DNA of 64,000 nt from Amycolatopsis marina (GTDB lineage: Bacteria; Actinomycetota; Actinomycetes; Mycobacteriales; Pseudonocardiaceae): positions 434,001 to 498,000 of the forward strand of contig NZ_FOKG01000001.1 in NCBI RefSeq assembly GCF_900111885.1. Reading direction: 5' to 3'. This document shows, one piece after another, positions 39,389 through 48,744 of the stretch (the first letter of the stretch is position 1; each line of letters opens with the position of its first letter). The notes under the pieces are model-generated. The model was not told where the DNA came from, ran no database searches, and saw only the letters and a list, made by a program, of their open reading frames with translations. The position numbers and the translations under genes are program-made.

Positions 39389-40270
39389 TCAGCGCAGCAG
39401 TTCGATCACCGGGGCGAACTTCTCCAGGTTGTCCTCCAGCACGGTGACGTAGCTGAAGCCGAACCGCTCACGGCGTTCGCGGAGCTGCTCGGCCAGCTGG
39501 GCAGGGGTACCGGCCAGGATGGTCGGTACCTCGCCCAGCTGTTCGGCGGTCAGATCCGGAGCCTCCTCGGCCAGCTTTTCCAGTGTCCTGCGCCGGTCGG
39601 TGGTCACGGCTACCCGCTGGACAAGGATGTTCAGCTCGACGTCGTCGGCTCGGTCGCCGAGTTGCTTCCTGGCGAAGGCGACCCGTTCGTCCACGCCCTC
39701 GGCGGTGTCCAGCCGGGGAAACCGGCCGTCGCCCGCCGCGGCGCCGGTGAAGCCGATGATCTTGGCGTGCCGCGCGGCCAGGGTGAGCAGGCGGTCCCCG
39801 CGCCCGGCGAGGAGCAGGGGCGGCCCGGACGGTTGCGCGGGCCGGGGCTGATACTCCGGGTCGGCGAAGAGCCGCTCGAGTTCGGTGACCGTGCGCGCGA
39901 GATGGTCGATCCGGCGGCCCGGCCGCTCGAACGGGATGCCCGCGGTCTCGAACTCCTGCTGCACGTATCCCGCGCCGAGCCCGAGTTCGAGCCTGCCCTC
40001 GGTGAACTGGTCGGTGCCCGCGACCTCACGCGCCAGCAACGCGGGGTTGTAGAACGCGGCGTTGAGCACGAAGGTGTTCAGCCGCACGCGCTCGGTGGCC
40101 TCGGCGGCCAGCACCAGCGCGGGGAAGGGCGCGGGCATGCCCAGGTGATCGGCCACACCGACGACGTCGTATCCGAATTCCTCGGCCTTCCGGCACTTCT
40201 CCACCCAACCCGACCGGTCGGTGGGGACGAGCATGTTGACGCCGAAACGAAAGGGATGCGGGGAAGTCAT
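39389..40270 (-). CDS. F420-dependent LLM-class oxidoreductase
   Basis: This 293-aa TIM-barrel protein of the luciferase-like family resembles the actinobacterial TIGR03621 group. It starts FRFGVNMLVPTD, then CRKAEEFGYDVVGVADHLG, LNTFVLNAAFYNPALLAREV, and GRLELGLGAGYVQQEFE, the phosphate-binding area of F420/FMN. The C-terminal VPTILAGTPAQLAEQLRER is typical. The substrate is unknown. ATG 40270 is preferred to GTG 40279. On the minus strand TAGGTG lies 6 nt upstream. It is followed, after 19 nt, by the convergent transporter's stop. Confidence 0.92.
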   Translation of the reverse strand: MTSPHPFRFGVNMLVPTDRSGWVEKCRKAEEFGYDVVGVADHLGMPAPFPALVLAAEATERVRLNTFVLNAAFYNPALLAREVAGTDQFTEGRLELGLGAGYVQQEFETAGIPFERPGRRIDHLARTVTELERLFADPEYQPRPAQPSGPPLLLAGRGDRLLTLAARHAKIIGFTGAAAGDGRFPRLDTAEGVDERVAFARKQLGDRADDVELNILVQRVAVTTDRRRTLEKLAEEAPDLTAEQLGEVPTILAGTPAQLAEQLRERRERFGFSYVTVLEDNLEKFAPVIELLR

Positions 40271-40329
40271 GGTCCACACCTACACCCGAGGACATGGCGC
40301 CCGCACGTGATTTCCGCACAGCGTGACAA

Positions 40330-40369
40330 GGCCGTCCCGACCAACGTCGAAAACGCGATCGGGACGGCC
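40330..40369 (-). terminator. Hairpin terminator after pckG
   Basis: GGCCGTCCCGA (40330-40340) pairs perfectly with TCGGGACGGCC (40359-40369), 15 nt past the pckG stop in its direction of transcription. Confidence 0.65.
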
Positions 40370-40384
40370 CCGCAACTAGTCTGA

Positions 40385-42208
40385 TCAGCCCAGTCGCTGC
40401 TTGAGTGACTCCAGCTCGTCACGCATGGTCGACGGAACCTTGTCGCCGATCTTGGCGAACCACTCCTCGATCAGCGGGATCTCCTGGCGCCACTCGTCGA
40501 CGTTCACCTCGAGTGCGGCGTCAACGTCCTCGCGCGGCTCCTTGATGCCGTCGATGTCGAGGTCATCGGCGGTGGGCACGAGCCCGACCGGGGTCTCGGT
40601 GGCGTTCGCCTTGCCCTCGATCCGCTCGACGACCCACTTCAGCACCCGCGAGTTCTCGCCGAACCCGGGCCACAGGAAGCGCTTGTCGTCGCCCCTGCGG
40701 AACCAGTTGACATAGAAGATCTTCGGCAGCTTGTTGTCCGCGGCGTTCTTGCCGACCTCGACCCAGTGGTTCAGGTAGTCGCCGACGTGGTAGCCCATGA
40801 ACGGCAGCATCGCCATCGGGTCGCGCCGCACCTCGCCGACCTTGCCGGCCGCGGCTGCGGTCTTCTCCGAGGACATCGTGGCGCCCATGAAGACACCGTG
40901 CTGCCAGTCGCGCGCCTCGTTGACCAGCGGAACGGTGGTGGCACGGCGGCCGCCGAACAGGATCGCCGAGATCGGCACACCCTGCGGGTCGTCCCACTCC
41001 GGCGCCAGAATCGGGCACTGCGACATCGGCGTGCAGTACCGCGAGTTCGGGTGCGCGGCGGGCTCGTCGGAGTCCGGCGTCCAGTCCTGCTTCTTCCAGG
41101 ACGTGGCGTGCTCCGGCTTGCCCTCCATGCCTTCCCACCACACGTCGCCGTCATCGGTGAGCGCGACGTTGGTGAAGACCGAGTTGCCCTGATCGATGGT
41201 CCGCATCGCGTTCGGGTTGGTGTGCCAGTTGGTTCCCGGCGCGACGCCGAAGAAGCCGTACTCGGGGTTGACCGCGTAGAGCCTGCCGTCCTTGCCGAAC
41301 CGCATCCACGCGATGTCGTCGCCGAGGGTCTCCACCCGCCAGCCGGGGATCGTCGGCTGCAGCATCGCGAGGTTGGTCTTGCCGCACGCACTGGGGAACG
41401 CGGCGGCCATGTAGTAGACCTTGTCCTCGGGCGAGATGAGCTTGAGGATCAGCATGTGCTCGGCGAGCCAGCCCTCGTCCCTTGCCATCACCGAGGCGAT
41501 TCGCAGCGAGTAGCACTTCTTGCCGAGCAGCGAGTTGCCGCCGTAGCCAGAGCCGTAGCTCCAGATCATCCGCTCCTCGGGGAAGTGGGTGATGTACTTG
41601 GTTTCGTTGCAGGGCCATGGGACGTCGGCCTGGCCCGGCTCGAGCGGCGCGCCGACCGAGTGCAGGGCGGGCACGAACTCGCGCTCGGTGCCGTCGGCGG
41701 TGACGAACTTCTCGAGTGCCTTGCTCCCCATCCGGGTCATCACGCGCATCGAGGCGACGACGTAGGCGAAGTCGGTGATCTCGATACCGAGCTTCGGGTT
41801 GTCGTCCCCGAGCGGCCCCATGCAGAACGGGATGACGTACATCGTCCGGCCTCGCATGCAGCCCCGGTAGAGCTCCTGCATGGTGGCCTTCATCTCGTCC
41901 GGGTGCATCCAGTTGTTCGTCGGACCCGCGTCGGACTCGTTCTGCGAGCAGATGTAGGTGCGCTCCTCCACACGCGCGACGTCATCGGGATCGGAGGCTG
42001 CCCAGTACGAGTTGGGCTTCGACTTCAGCGGCACGAACGTGCCGGCTTCGACGAGTTCGGCGTTGATCCGAGCGGCTTCTTCGTCGGAGCCGTCCACCCA
42101 CACCACTCGGTCCGGGTTGGTCAGCTCAGCGACCTCCCGCACCCAGGACAGCACTCGACTGTGCGAGGTCGGCGCGCTGTCCAGCCCGGGGATGGCAACT
42201 GCAGTCAT
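40385..42208 (-). CDS. pckG: GTP-dependent phosphoenolpyruvate carboxykinase
   Basis: This enzyme interconverts oxaloacetate + GTP and PEP + CO2 + GDP, controlling gluconeogenesis. The 607-aa product is full-length for the GTP class. It shows the active-site loop [13 protein letters not shown] with its reactive Cys, [45 protein letters not shown], and [17 protein letters not shown] 42208 follows GGAGAAG; the frame is open a further 30 codons without a better start. A 9-bp hairpin lies in the likely 5' leader (42293-42315). It stands alone as a transcription unit. Confidence 0.97.
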   Translation of the reverse strand: MTAVAIPGLDSAPTSHSRVLSWVREVAELTNPDRVVWVDGSDEEAARINAELVEAGTFVPLKSKPNSYWAASDPDDVARVEERTYICSQNESDAGPTNNWMHPDEMKATMQELYRGCMRGRTMYVIPFCMGPLGDDNPKLGIEITDFAYVVASMRVMTRMGSKALEKFVTADGTEREFVPALHSVGAPLEPGQADVPWPCNETKYITHFPEERMIWSYGSGYGGNSLLGKKCYSLRIASVMARDEGWLAEHMLILKLISPEDKVYYMAAAFPSACGKTNLAMLQPTIPGWRVETLGDDIAWMRFGKDGRLYAVNPEYGFFGVAPGTNWHTNPNAMRTIDQGNSVFTNVALTDDGDVWWEGMEGKPEHATSWKKQDWTPDSDEPAAHPNSRYCTPMSQCPILAPEWDDPQGVPISAILFGGRRATTVPLVNEARDWQHGVFMGATMSSEKTAAAAGKVGEVRRDPMAMLPFMGYHVGDYLNHWVEVGKNAADNKLPKIFYVNWFRRGDDKRFLWPGFGENSRVLKWVVERIEGKANATETPVGLVPTADDLDIDGIKEPREDVDAALEVNVDEWRQEIPLIEEWFAKIGDKVPSTMRDELESLKQRLG

Positions 42209-42572
42209 CTCTTCTCCTGACTCCGACGACAGAAGCCCACACCGAACGACGAGTCCGGGGCGGGCTCCCTTGCCGGCGACCGAATGGCTATCGCACACCG
42301 GGCCGGCCGGTGTGCTGGATTTTTGGGGATTTCCCGAGAGTAGCCGGGTGACCGGCAGGTAACCGAGACCTAGCCTGTCGGTTCTCTCACAAGAACGATC
42401 AGGGAATCGATTCAGTTGTCGCTGGATCGGTGCAACGCCTCAGATCTTCCGGCGGCCGAGGAGGACTTTTCACCCGAACAGGAAAAGCCCGGCGCGCGCA
42501 ACTCGCACCGGGCTTGCTGACCTTCTGGTTGTCACGTGCAGCTTTCTGCTCAGGAGCCGCAGTGAGCGCTGC
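42209..42572. other. pckG leader and promoter region plus downstream terminator
   Basis: This 364-bp gap has no gene. On the minus strand TACTCT (42342-42337) is a plausible -10 for pckG. A 9-bp dyad, GCACACCGG-GCCGG-CCGGTGTGC (42293-42315), would lie in its 5' leader about 85 nt before the start codon. The hairpin at 42485-42515 terminates the upstream gene. Confidence 0.5.
42485..42515 (-). terminator. Hairpin terminator after Asp-rich repeat gene
   Basis: AAGCCCGG (42485-42492) pairs with CCGGGCTT (42508-42515), 58 nt past the stop of the gene at 42573 in its direction of transcription. Confidence 0.6.
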
Positions 42573-43283
42573 TCAGTTCTGGCTGATCCACTGGCCGGTC
42601 GCCGAGTCGATTCGCGCCACGCCTTCGACCTGTTCGGTGCCCGACTGCTCCGCGCCCCAGGCCGCGTCGCTCGCCCCCGCGGCGACGCCGGTGACCCCGA
42701 CGGCGTTGCTCGTCGTGTCCAGTTCGGTCCACTCGCCGTCGCCGGTGTGCTCGTAGCTGGTCGAACCGCCGTTCTGGTCGATGATCACCGCGACATCGGC
42801 CTCGCCGTCGGAGTCCACATCGGTGAAGGCGGTGGTGGTACCGGTCTCGTCCTGCACGACCGCGGTGTCGTTGATCCCGTCGTCGTTGGTGTCCACGGTG
42901 GCCGGACCGACCTCGACCTGCCCGTCGGGCAGATCCGCGGTCATCGGACCCGAGGACCCGGTCTGGGTGTCACCCGAGTCGCCGGAGCCGGGCTCGACCG
43001 AGACCCAGTCGCCACTGGCCTCGTCGTACTCCGCGTGCGTGAGGACGTCGCCCTGTGCGTCGAGCTGGATGTACTCGTCGGCCTGGCCGTCGCCGTCGAC
43101 GTCGACGAACGCCTGCCCGGTACCGTCGGCGTGCTCGATGATCGCCGTGTCGTCGACGCCGTCCTCGTCGATGTCGAAGTTGATCTCTGCGACGTACTCC
43201 TCGCCCTCGACGGTGACGGTGATCTCGTCCGAGCTACCGGTGGTGCCGGTGGTGTCCGTAGCGCCACTCTCGTCGACCCACAC
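42573..43283 (-). CDS. Asp-rich calcium-binding-like repeat protein
   Basis: This 236-aa, very acidic protein has two related units. The first contains DIDEDGVDDTAIIEHADG and DVDGDGQADEY, the second DTNDDGINDTAVVQDETG and DVDSDGEADVAVI. Each pair of DxDxDG loops resembles EF-hand-like or thrombospondin-3-like calcium sites. The C-terminal GAEQSGTEQVEGVARID segment resembles proteins annotated DUF6802 (recalled, not checked). No signal peptide is seen. GTG 43283 follows AGGGGGAG with 7-nt spacing. A calcium-binding or cell-envelope role is inferred from the motifs only. Confidence 0.8.
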   Translation of the reverse strand: MWVDESGATDTTGTTGSSDEITVTVEGEEYVAEINFDIDEDGVDDTAIIEHADGTGQAFVDVDGDGQADEYIQLDAQGDVLTHAEYDEASGDWVSVEPGSGDSGDTQTGSSGPMTADLPDGQVEVGPATVDTNDDGINDTAVVQDETGTTTAFTDVDSDGEADVAVIIDQNGGSTSYEHTGDGEWTELDTTSNAVGVTGVAAGASDAAWGAEQSGTEQVEGVARIDSATGQWISQN

Positions 43284-43412
43284 TGGGAACTCCCCCTCGG
43301 GTTACCGGCTACCGCCGGAGTATTCGGGCCTGCGTCGTTCGGTTGTCAGCTGATATGACTCACCGTATGCCGCTTCGGTTCCACCACACAACTGCTCGAC
43401 AGAGACGCCCTG

Positions 43413-45251
43413 TCAGCCGTCGCGCAGGCTGCGGATCCTGGTCAGGAAGCTCTCCGCCCGATCTCGGGCCTCGCTGACGTCCTTGATCCGCCTGGTCACG
43501 GCCGACAGGTTCTTCGAGCGCTCCTGGGCGTCCATCTTGATCGTTTTGTCGACATCCTTCAACTCGGCCTCGATGCCCTCGATCCGCCTGCCCAGTGCCT
43601 CGTCCAGGGCGAGCGACAGCTGCTGCTCGGCCTCGATCAGCTGCTCGGCAACCAGTTGGTCCAGTGTGGAGCGGGCATCGGCGATGGACTCCACCAGCCA
43701 CTGCTTCATGTGCTGCTTGTCCGCGGCGTGCCTGCGCGTCCGCGCCATCCACCAGCCCGCCCCGAGCCCGATGACGATCGTCGCGGGCAGGATCACCGGA
43801 TTCAGCAATGCCACCCCGGCCAGCGGCGCGGCGGCCAGCTTGCCCGCACCGACACCACCGGACACGCCCATGAAGACCAGCAGTTTGTCCTCGGCGCTCG
43901 GCGGCCGCCGGTCCGGTGGCCGCAGCACGACCGGCGGCCCGCCCGCCCTGGCGAACTGGGCCCGGATCACGTCGAGCTCCTCCGGGGAGAACAGTTCGGC
44001 CAGCGCGATGTCGGTCACGCGGTTGAGCCGGTAGGCGAGCATGGTGGACACCCGCTGCGAGATGGACTGCAACGCCGCGTCCACCTGCTGCGGCATGGCG
44101 GCCAGTTGCTCCCGCTTCGCCGCGTCGATCCGCTGCCGGAACCACGACTGGGCGTCCCGCATCTGCCTGCTGCCCTCGTGCCCGATCTCCACGCGGGTCC
44201 GCTGCACCTCGCCGCGTAGCCGCAGCTGCCAGCCCCGGGTCGAGGAACGCCGTTCGGCGGCGAGCTGGTCCCTCCGCTCGCGCAGCGCCTCGGCCTCCGA
44301 CTCACCGGCGGACAACGCCCTGCGCTCGGCCTGCAGCCGGGAATGCTGCTCGCCGAGCGCGCTGGACAACGCCCGCAGTGTGTTCGCCTCCCCGAGCATC
44401 GCCGAGCGCCCGACCAGCAGCTCCTGCACCGCTGTCTGCAGCTCGGCCACCCCGGACTTCTCCCGCAGCATGGCCGCGGCCTGCTCGTTCGGCGCTTTGC
44501 CCGCCATCTCGAACATCCGCGCCGACACCGCGTGGATAGGCGCGTTCGCGAATCTCGGTGCGTGTTCGGCGAGCAGTTCGCGATCGGCGTCGAGTACCTG
44601 CCGCCAGCCCCGGAACTGATCGGTCTTCGACAGCGCGAAGACCACCGTCTCGACCCGGTCGCCCATGTCGCGCAGAAACCGCAGCTCACTGGAGGTGAAC
44701 GGAGAGGAAGCGTCCACCACGAACAGCAGCGCCGTGGCGTTGGCCGCGGCTTCCATGGCGAGCTCTGCGTGCGCGGCATCGAGGCCACCGACACCGGGCG
44801 TGTCGACCACGGTCACCCGTTCCAGCAGCGGAACCGGCCCGGCCACCTCGACATAGCGCGGCGGGAGCTGCCCCTCGGGCAGGTCGTGGTTCACCGAGAC
44901 CCAGCGGACCAGGTCGACGGGTTCGATCGCCACCGGGGCCAGTTGGCCGGGATAGCAGGCCTGCGCCGTCCACTGGTCGTCGTGGTCGAAGACCAGGTAT
45001 GTGGATGTGGCCACCTCGGCGTCAACCGGCGACAGTCCCGGTTGCGCCAACAAGGCGTTGACCAGCGAGCTCTTCCCTCTGTTCGTCTCGCCGACGACCA
45101 CGACGGACGGCTTCCTCGGCCGGGCGCGGCGCAGGTCGTCGACCCACTTCGCGGCCTGCGGGTCGAGATCCCGAAGCAGCGCCAGCAGGGCTTCGCGCGC
45201 CTGCTTCACCTGAGCGGGCAGCGTGGGTTTACCGGGCGAAGGCGCCGTCAC
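43413..45251 (-). CDS. Dynamin-like GTPase with membrane hairpin
   Basis: This 612-aa large GTPase has P-loop GETNRGKS near 54-61, a switch region Thr, G3 VVDTPGVGG, and G4 ALSKTDQ. A long helical stalk follows, with an Arg/Glu-rich coiled-coil around 295-345. A hydrophobic paddle-like segment (AAPLAGVALLNPVILPATIV, near 480-510) is followed by another coiled-coil. The plan matches bacterial dynamin-like proteins such as mycobacterial IniA and Streptomyces DynA/DynB, which remodel membranes. The stop of this gene ends the trio; its start lies 3 nt after the GrpE-like gene stop. The C-terminal helices likely drive assembly. Confidence 0.9.
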   Translation of the reverse strand: MTAPSPGKPTLPAQVKQAREALLALLRDLDPQAAKWVDDLRRARPRKPSVVVVGETNRGKSSLVNALLAQPGLSPVDAEVATSTYLVFDHDDQWTAQACYPGQLAPVAIEPVDLVRWVSVNHDLPEGQLPPRYVEVAGPVPLLERVTVVDTPGVGGLDAAHAELAMEAAANATALLFVVDASSPFTSSELRFLRDMGDRVETVVFALSKTDQFRGWRQVLDADRELLAEHAPRFANAPIHAVSARMFEMAGKAPNEQAAAMLREKSGVAELQTAVQELLVGRSAMLGEANTLRALSSALGEQHSRLQAERRALSAGESEAEALRERRDQLAAERRSSTRGWQLRLRGEVQRTRVEIGHEGSRQMRDAQSWFRQRIDAAKREQLAAMPQQVDAALQSISQRVSTMLAYRLNRVTDIALAELFSPEELDVIRAQFARAGGPPVVLRPPDRRPPSAEDKLLVFMGVSGGVGAGKLAAAPLAGVALLNPVILPATIVIGLGAGWWMARTRRHAADKQHMKQWLVESIADARSTLDQLVAEQLIEAEQQLSLALDEALGRRIEGIEAELKDVDKTIKMDAQERSKNLSAVTRRIKDVSEARDRAESFLTRIRSLRDG

Positions 45252-45254
45252 CGC

Positions 45255-45770
45255 TCACCGCCTGGTGTAGACGGTGACGACGGGAGCCCGCAGCAGCCTG
45301 CCACGGTCGGCGAACCCGACGACCTCGGTCTCCGCGACGGTCCCCTCCAGGGCGACGTCCCCGGTCGGCACCGCACCGCCCGCTTCGTGCAGCGCCGGGT
45401 CGAACCGCTGGCCGTCGGGGCGCATGGCGGTCACCCCGATCGCGGCGAGCCCCTGTTCCAGCCGTTCCGCGACCCCGCCGCTACGCGCCCGGTCCATCGC
45501 ATACAGACAGAGCTGGATCAGCGCCTTGCGATCGGCAAGCGCCTGGTCCAGGTCAACGGCGGTGTCGGGGACGGCGAGTCCTACAGGCTGCACATCCGGT
45601 TCCGACGCTTCGGCCTGCGACCCGGTTCCGTCCGCCTCCTCGATGATCTTGGACAGGCGGGCCCCGGGGATCTGGCCGGTCGGGGCGTCGAGTGCCTCCT
45701 CGCCCTCGGGTTCTGGTGCGTCACCCGAACCGTCGGAATCGGCGCCGGTCTTGCGGAACCACGCGGCCAT
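45255..45770 (-). CDS. GrpE-like protein within dynamin operon
   Basis: This 171-aa protein has an acidic low-complexity N-terminus (DSDGSGDAPEPEGEEALDAP) and a short helical region (ALIQLCLYAMDRARSGGVAE). The C-terminal part matches the GrpE beta domain: GQRFDPALHEAGGAVPTGDV then EGTVAETEVVGFADRGRLLR and a final PVVTVY. Canonical GrpE releases ADP from DnaK, but no dnaK or dnaJ is nearby and the long GrpE coiled-coil is missing or short. ATG 45770 is chosen because AGGAGG lies 6 nt upstream; it overlaps the previous gene's stop. A dedicated partner for the GTPases, or for a nonstandard Hsp70, is plausible. Confidence 0.82.
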   Translation of the reverse strand: MAAWFRKTGADSDGSGDAPEPEGEEALDAPTGQIPGARLSKIIEEADGTGSQAEASEPDVQPVGLAVPDTAVDLDQALADRKALIQLCLYAMDRARSGGVAERLEQGLAAIGVTAMRPDGQRFDPALHEAGGAVPTGDVALEGTVAETEVVGFADRGRLLRAPVVTVYTRR

Positions 45771-47353
45771 CATCGGCCTCCTGCCGGATCGCGAAGCTGC
45801 TGCCAGATGAGGAAGTACGCCCTGTGCACCACGTGCGCCACGCGGCTCTGGGCGGGGGTGGCGCCGAACGACGCGAACGAGCGCCACCAGCCCGCCCGTT
45901 CCAGTGCGTGCGCGGCCAGCTCGGGCCTGCCTGCTCCCGGCATCCCGAGCTGGGCACCGATGTCGGCGTTGCTGCCCACCCGCAGCACCTCCTCGGCCAG
46001 GTCCTCGGGCATGTCGACCGCACCGGCGGCGACCAGTGTCAACGCCTCCAGCAGCCGGAGCTGGTGGGCCTCGGGTTTGGCCAGCAGAACCTCGATCGCG
46101 TCATGCACCCGCTGACGCTCAGCCGGGTCGCCGGACGCCTGCGCGAGCGCGGTCACCGAGGCCAGCGCCGCTGCGGCCTTGATGCCGTCCGCACGGGCGG
46201 CGAACACGACGCCGAGCCGCGCGCGGACCTCGGCAAGGCCGGAGGCGTCGAGCAGTGTGCGACGCAGGGCGCCCGCCGTGATCTCCGAGTCGGTGCGGAT
46301 CGCCTCGACCGCTCGCCGGATGCCGTAGAGGTCGAGCTTCTCCAGCAGGCGCAGGCGGGTGCCGGAGGGCACATCGCACTCCCAGGTCGTGAAGATGTCC
46401 GCGGAGATCAGCATGGTCTCCAGCACGTCGTCCTCGAGGGTCGCAACCTGGCGCAGGGCTTCGGCGTCGGCCGAGGTGAACGCGCCCGACTCCGCCGACT
46501 CGGCGAGCAGCCCGATCACCGGCAGCACGTCGGCGACCCTCGGCTTGAGCATCGCGGCCTGCTTCTCCGCGAGCATGGTCGCCGCGGCCCAGACCGGATC
46601 CGCCGCCTTGTCGGCCCCGGCCACCGACTCGGGCGCGATCGTGTCGGCCTTGTTCAGCACGGCGATGGCGTTCACCGGCCCCGCCTCCCGGCTGGCCGTT
46701 GCGGCGGTGAAGGCCGCGAGCGCCTGCTCGTCGTCGGCGCGGATGCCCTGGGTCACCACGTAGAGCACGGCCTCGGCACCGGCGACGGCATTACGGGAGG
46801 TGTCGTCGAGTTCGTCGGATCCGTCCTCGTCGCTGTCGTCGCTGTTGTCGCGGGCGCCGAGCAGTTGTTCGGTCCTGGACACGGAAGCGGCATCGAGGGA
46901 TCCGAGGCCGGGAGTGTCGATCACGGTCATGTTCTGCAGCACCGCGTTGGTCAGGTAGGCCTCGATGTGCGAGACGGTGCTTATGTCGACACCCAGTTCC
47001 GCGGGGATCACGCCGTCCGCCGCGAACGGCAGCACCTGCTTGCGGCCGTCGGTGAAGACCACCTCGATCCGGTCCACCGTGCCGTACTGGAAGCGGGTGA
47101 CGAGACGCGTGCACTCACCCACGTCCGTGGGCGCGACCCTGCGTCCGATCAACGCGTTGACCAGCGTGGACTTACCTGACTTGATGCGTCCAGCGACGGC
47201 GACCTGCAGTGGCCCACCGAGTCGGCGCAGCACCTCGGCGAATCCGGCAGCCGTGCGCGCCGACACCTGCGGCTGCAACCGTTGACACAGGTTGGCCACC
47301 GAGGTCGAGAGCGGGCCGGCGACGCGACCCTGCTCCGTTCTCGCTGCCGTCAC
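45770..47353 (-). CDS. Dynamin-like GTPase (second of pair)
   Basis: This GTPase of about 527 aa has P-loop GRIKSGKST near 55-63, followed by the TDVGECTRLVTRFQYG switch region. G3 is VIDTPGLGSLD and G4 is VLNKADT. An acidic insertion (NSDDSDEDGSDELDD) follows G3. The C-terminal half is helical but lacks an obvious paddle, like mycobacterial IniC, so the pair may act as a heteromer with the larger GTPase. GTG 47353 follows GGAGGA; ATG 47404 is an alternative adding 17 residues but has its GGAGG directly abutting. It heads the three-gene operon. Confidence 0.88.
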   Translation of the reverse strand: MTAARTEQGRVAGPLSTSVANLCQRLQPQVSARTAAGFAEVLRRLGGPLQVAVAGRIKSGKSTLVNALIGRRVAPTDVGECTRLVTRFQYGTVDRIEVVFTDGRKQVLPFAADGVIPAELGVDISTVSHIEAYLTNAVLQNMTVIDTPGLGSLDAASVSRTEQLLGARDNSDDSDEDGSDELDDTSRNAVAGAEAVLYVVTQGIRADDEQALAAFTAATASREAGPVNAIAVLNKADTIAPESVAGADKAADPVWAAATMLAEKQAAMLKPRVADVLPVIGLLAESAESGAFTSADAEALRQVATLEDDVLETMLISADIFTTWECDVPSGTRLRLLEKLDLYGIRRAVEAIRTDSEITAGALRRTLLDASGLAEVRARLGVVFAARADGIKAAAALASVTALAQASGDPAERQRVHDAIEVLLAKPEAHQLRLLEALTLVAAGAVDMPEDLAEEVLRVGSNADIGAQLGMPGAGRPELAAHALERAGWWRSFASFGATPAQSRVAHVVHRAYFLIWQQLRDPAGGR

Positions 47354-47462
47354 GCCGTCCTCCCCGTCACGTCGTCCGCGAGCAGAATCGTGCCACGAGC
47401 TCATCCTCCGGTCGCATCGACCGTGCTACCGCCGTCTGACGCGCGGGCACCGGTGGACAACC

Positions 47463-47468
47463 TAGTGT
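47463..47468 (+). promoter_or_regulatory. -10 box for leaderless histidine kinase gene
   Basis: TAGTGT ends 6 nt before ATG 47475 and there is no Shine-Dalgarno. Confidence 0.5.
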
Positions 47469-47474
47469 GACTGG

Positions 47475-48662
47475 ATGCGGCGGCTGAGTATGTGGATGCG
47501 GGCGCACCCCATGGTCGGCGACAGCCTGATCGCGGGGCTGCTCCTGCTCATCGATCTGGCGATTCTGCTGCTGTCGCGGCTCGGTCCTCCGGAAGACCAG
47601 TTCGGCCCCTGGCAGCTGGCACTGCCGCTGGACCTGCTGATGGTGCTTCCGCTGGTCTTCCGCCGCAAACACCCGCTGCTCGTCGCGTACCTGGTGCTGG
47701 TGATCAGCATCCCGCACGCGGCATTCGAACTCGGTCTCGCCCCGCTGACGGCAGGAGCGGTCAGCGTCTACAGCGTGGTGGTCTACAGCGGACGCAAGCA
47801 GGGCGCGATCTACCTGGTCGCCACGCTCGCGGTGTCCGAGGTGCAGACGTTCATCCAGTACCCCGAACAGTGGCTGATCAACTCGATCATCCTCGTGCTG
47901 ATCCTCGCGTTCTGCTGGACACTCGGCGAGTTCGCCGGGGCCCGCCGGGCGTACCAGGCGGAGCTCGAGGCGCGGTTGCACCTGCTGGAGACCGAACGCG
48001 ACCAGGCGAGCCGGATCGCGGTCGCCGAGGAACGCAGCCGTATCGCTCGTGAGCTGCACGACGTGGTGGCACACGCGGTGAGTGTGATGGTGGTGCAGGC
48101 CGACGGGGCCTCGTACGCGATCAGATCCGATCCCGCGCTGGCGGAACGGGCGGTCCGCACGATCTCCGGGACCGGGCGCGGGGCCCTCGCGGAACTGCGC
48201 AGGCTGCTCGACGTACTCCGCAACGAGGACGCGAACGGTGAACCGAGGGTGCCGCAGCCGGGTACGGAGGCCCTCGGCGAGCTGGCTGAGCGCATCCGGA
48301 CGGCCGGTGTTCCGGTACGGCTGGACCTGGGCGAAGAACTCGCCGAGCTGCCGACCGGTGTCGCACTGGGGGTGTACCGGATCGTGCAGGAGTCGCTGAC
48401 GAACACGCTGAAGCACGCGGGGCAAGGGGCGACCGCCGAGGTGCGGGTGTGGCGCAGCGGTGACGCGGTGCGGGTCGAGGTGACCGACGACGGCGCAGGC
48501 AAGGCACGAGCGCTGGTATCCGACGACGACACGTCCGCGGTCGCGGGAGGCAACGGCCTGATCGGCATGCGAGAGCGGGCGAACGTGTTCGGTGGCACTC
48601 TCGAGGTCGGACCGAACCCCGGCGGGGGGTGGCGGGTGCGGGCCACACTGCCGACACCGTGA
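47475..48662 (+). CDS. Sensor histidine kinase (HisKA_3 / NarL-type)
   Basis: This 395-aa membrane kinase has four to five hydrophobic segments in residues 15-155 with short loops and no large extracellular domain. A coiled linker leads to the dimerisation/phosphoacceptor motif ARELHDVVAHAVSVMVVQA (His195). The HATPase domain has VYRIVQESLTNTLKHA, VTDDGAG and GGNGLIGMRERA. ATG 47475 appears leaderless. It is paired with the LuxR-type regulator 74 nt downstream. Short loops suggest sensing of a signal within the membrane, as in regulators of ABC exporters. Confidence 0.93.
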   Translation: MRRLSMWMRAHPMVGDSLIAGLLLLIDLAILLLSRLGPPEDQFGPWQLALPLDLLMVLPLVFRRKHPLLVAYLVLVISIPHAAFELGLAPLTAGAVSVYSVVVYSGRKQGAIYLVATLAVSEVQTFIQYPEQWLINSIILVLILAFCWTLGEFAGARRAYQAELEARLHLLETERDQASRIAVAEERSRIARELHDVVAHAVSVMVVQADGASYAIRSDPALAERAVRTISGTGRGALAELRRLLDVLRNEDANGEPRVPQPGTEALGELAERIRTAGVPVRLDLGEELAELPTGVALGVYRIVQESLTNTLKHAGQGATAEVRVWRSGDAVRVEVTDDGAGKARALVSDDDTSAVAGGNGLIGMRERANVFGGTLEVGPNPGGGWRVRATLPTP

Positions 48663-48668
48663 TGTCCA

Positions 48669-48744
48669 CCGACGTAATTTTCACCGCGGAGGCGGCAATG
48701 ATCTCCGCCGACGTACTTTTCACCGCGGAGGCGGCAATGATCTC
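48669..48744 (+). repeat. 39-bp tandem duplication of ribosome site and start codon
   Basis: 37 bp at 48669-48705 recur at 48708-48744 with one mismatch, period 39. Each copy contains GCGGAGGCGGCAATGATCTC, i.e. a Shine-Dalgarno plus ATG. The two ATGs (48698, 48737) are in frame, so the response regulator could start at either, differing by 13 residues. Confidence 0.85.
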
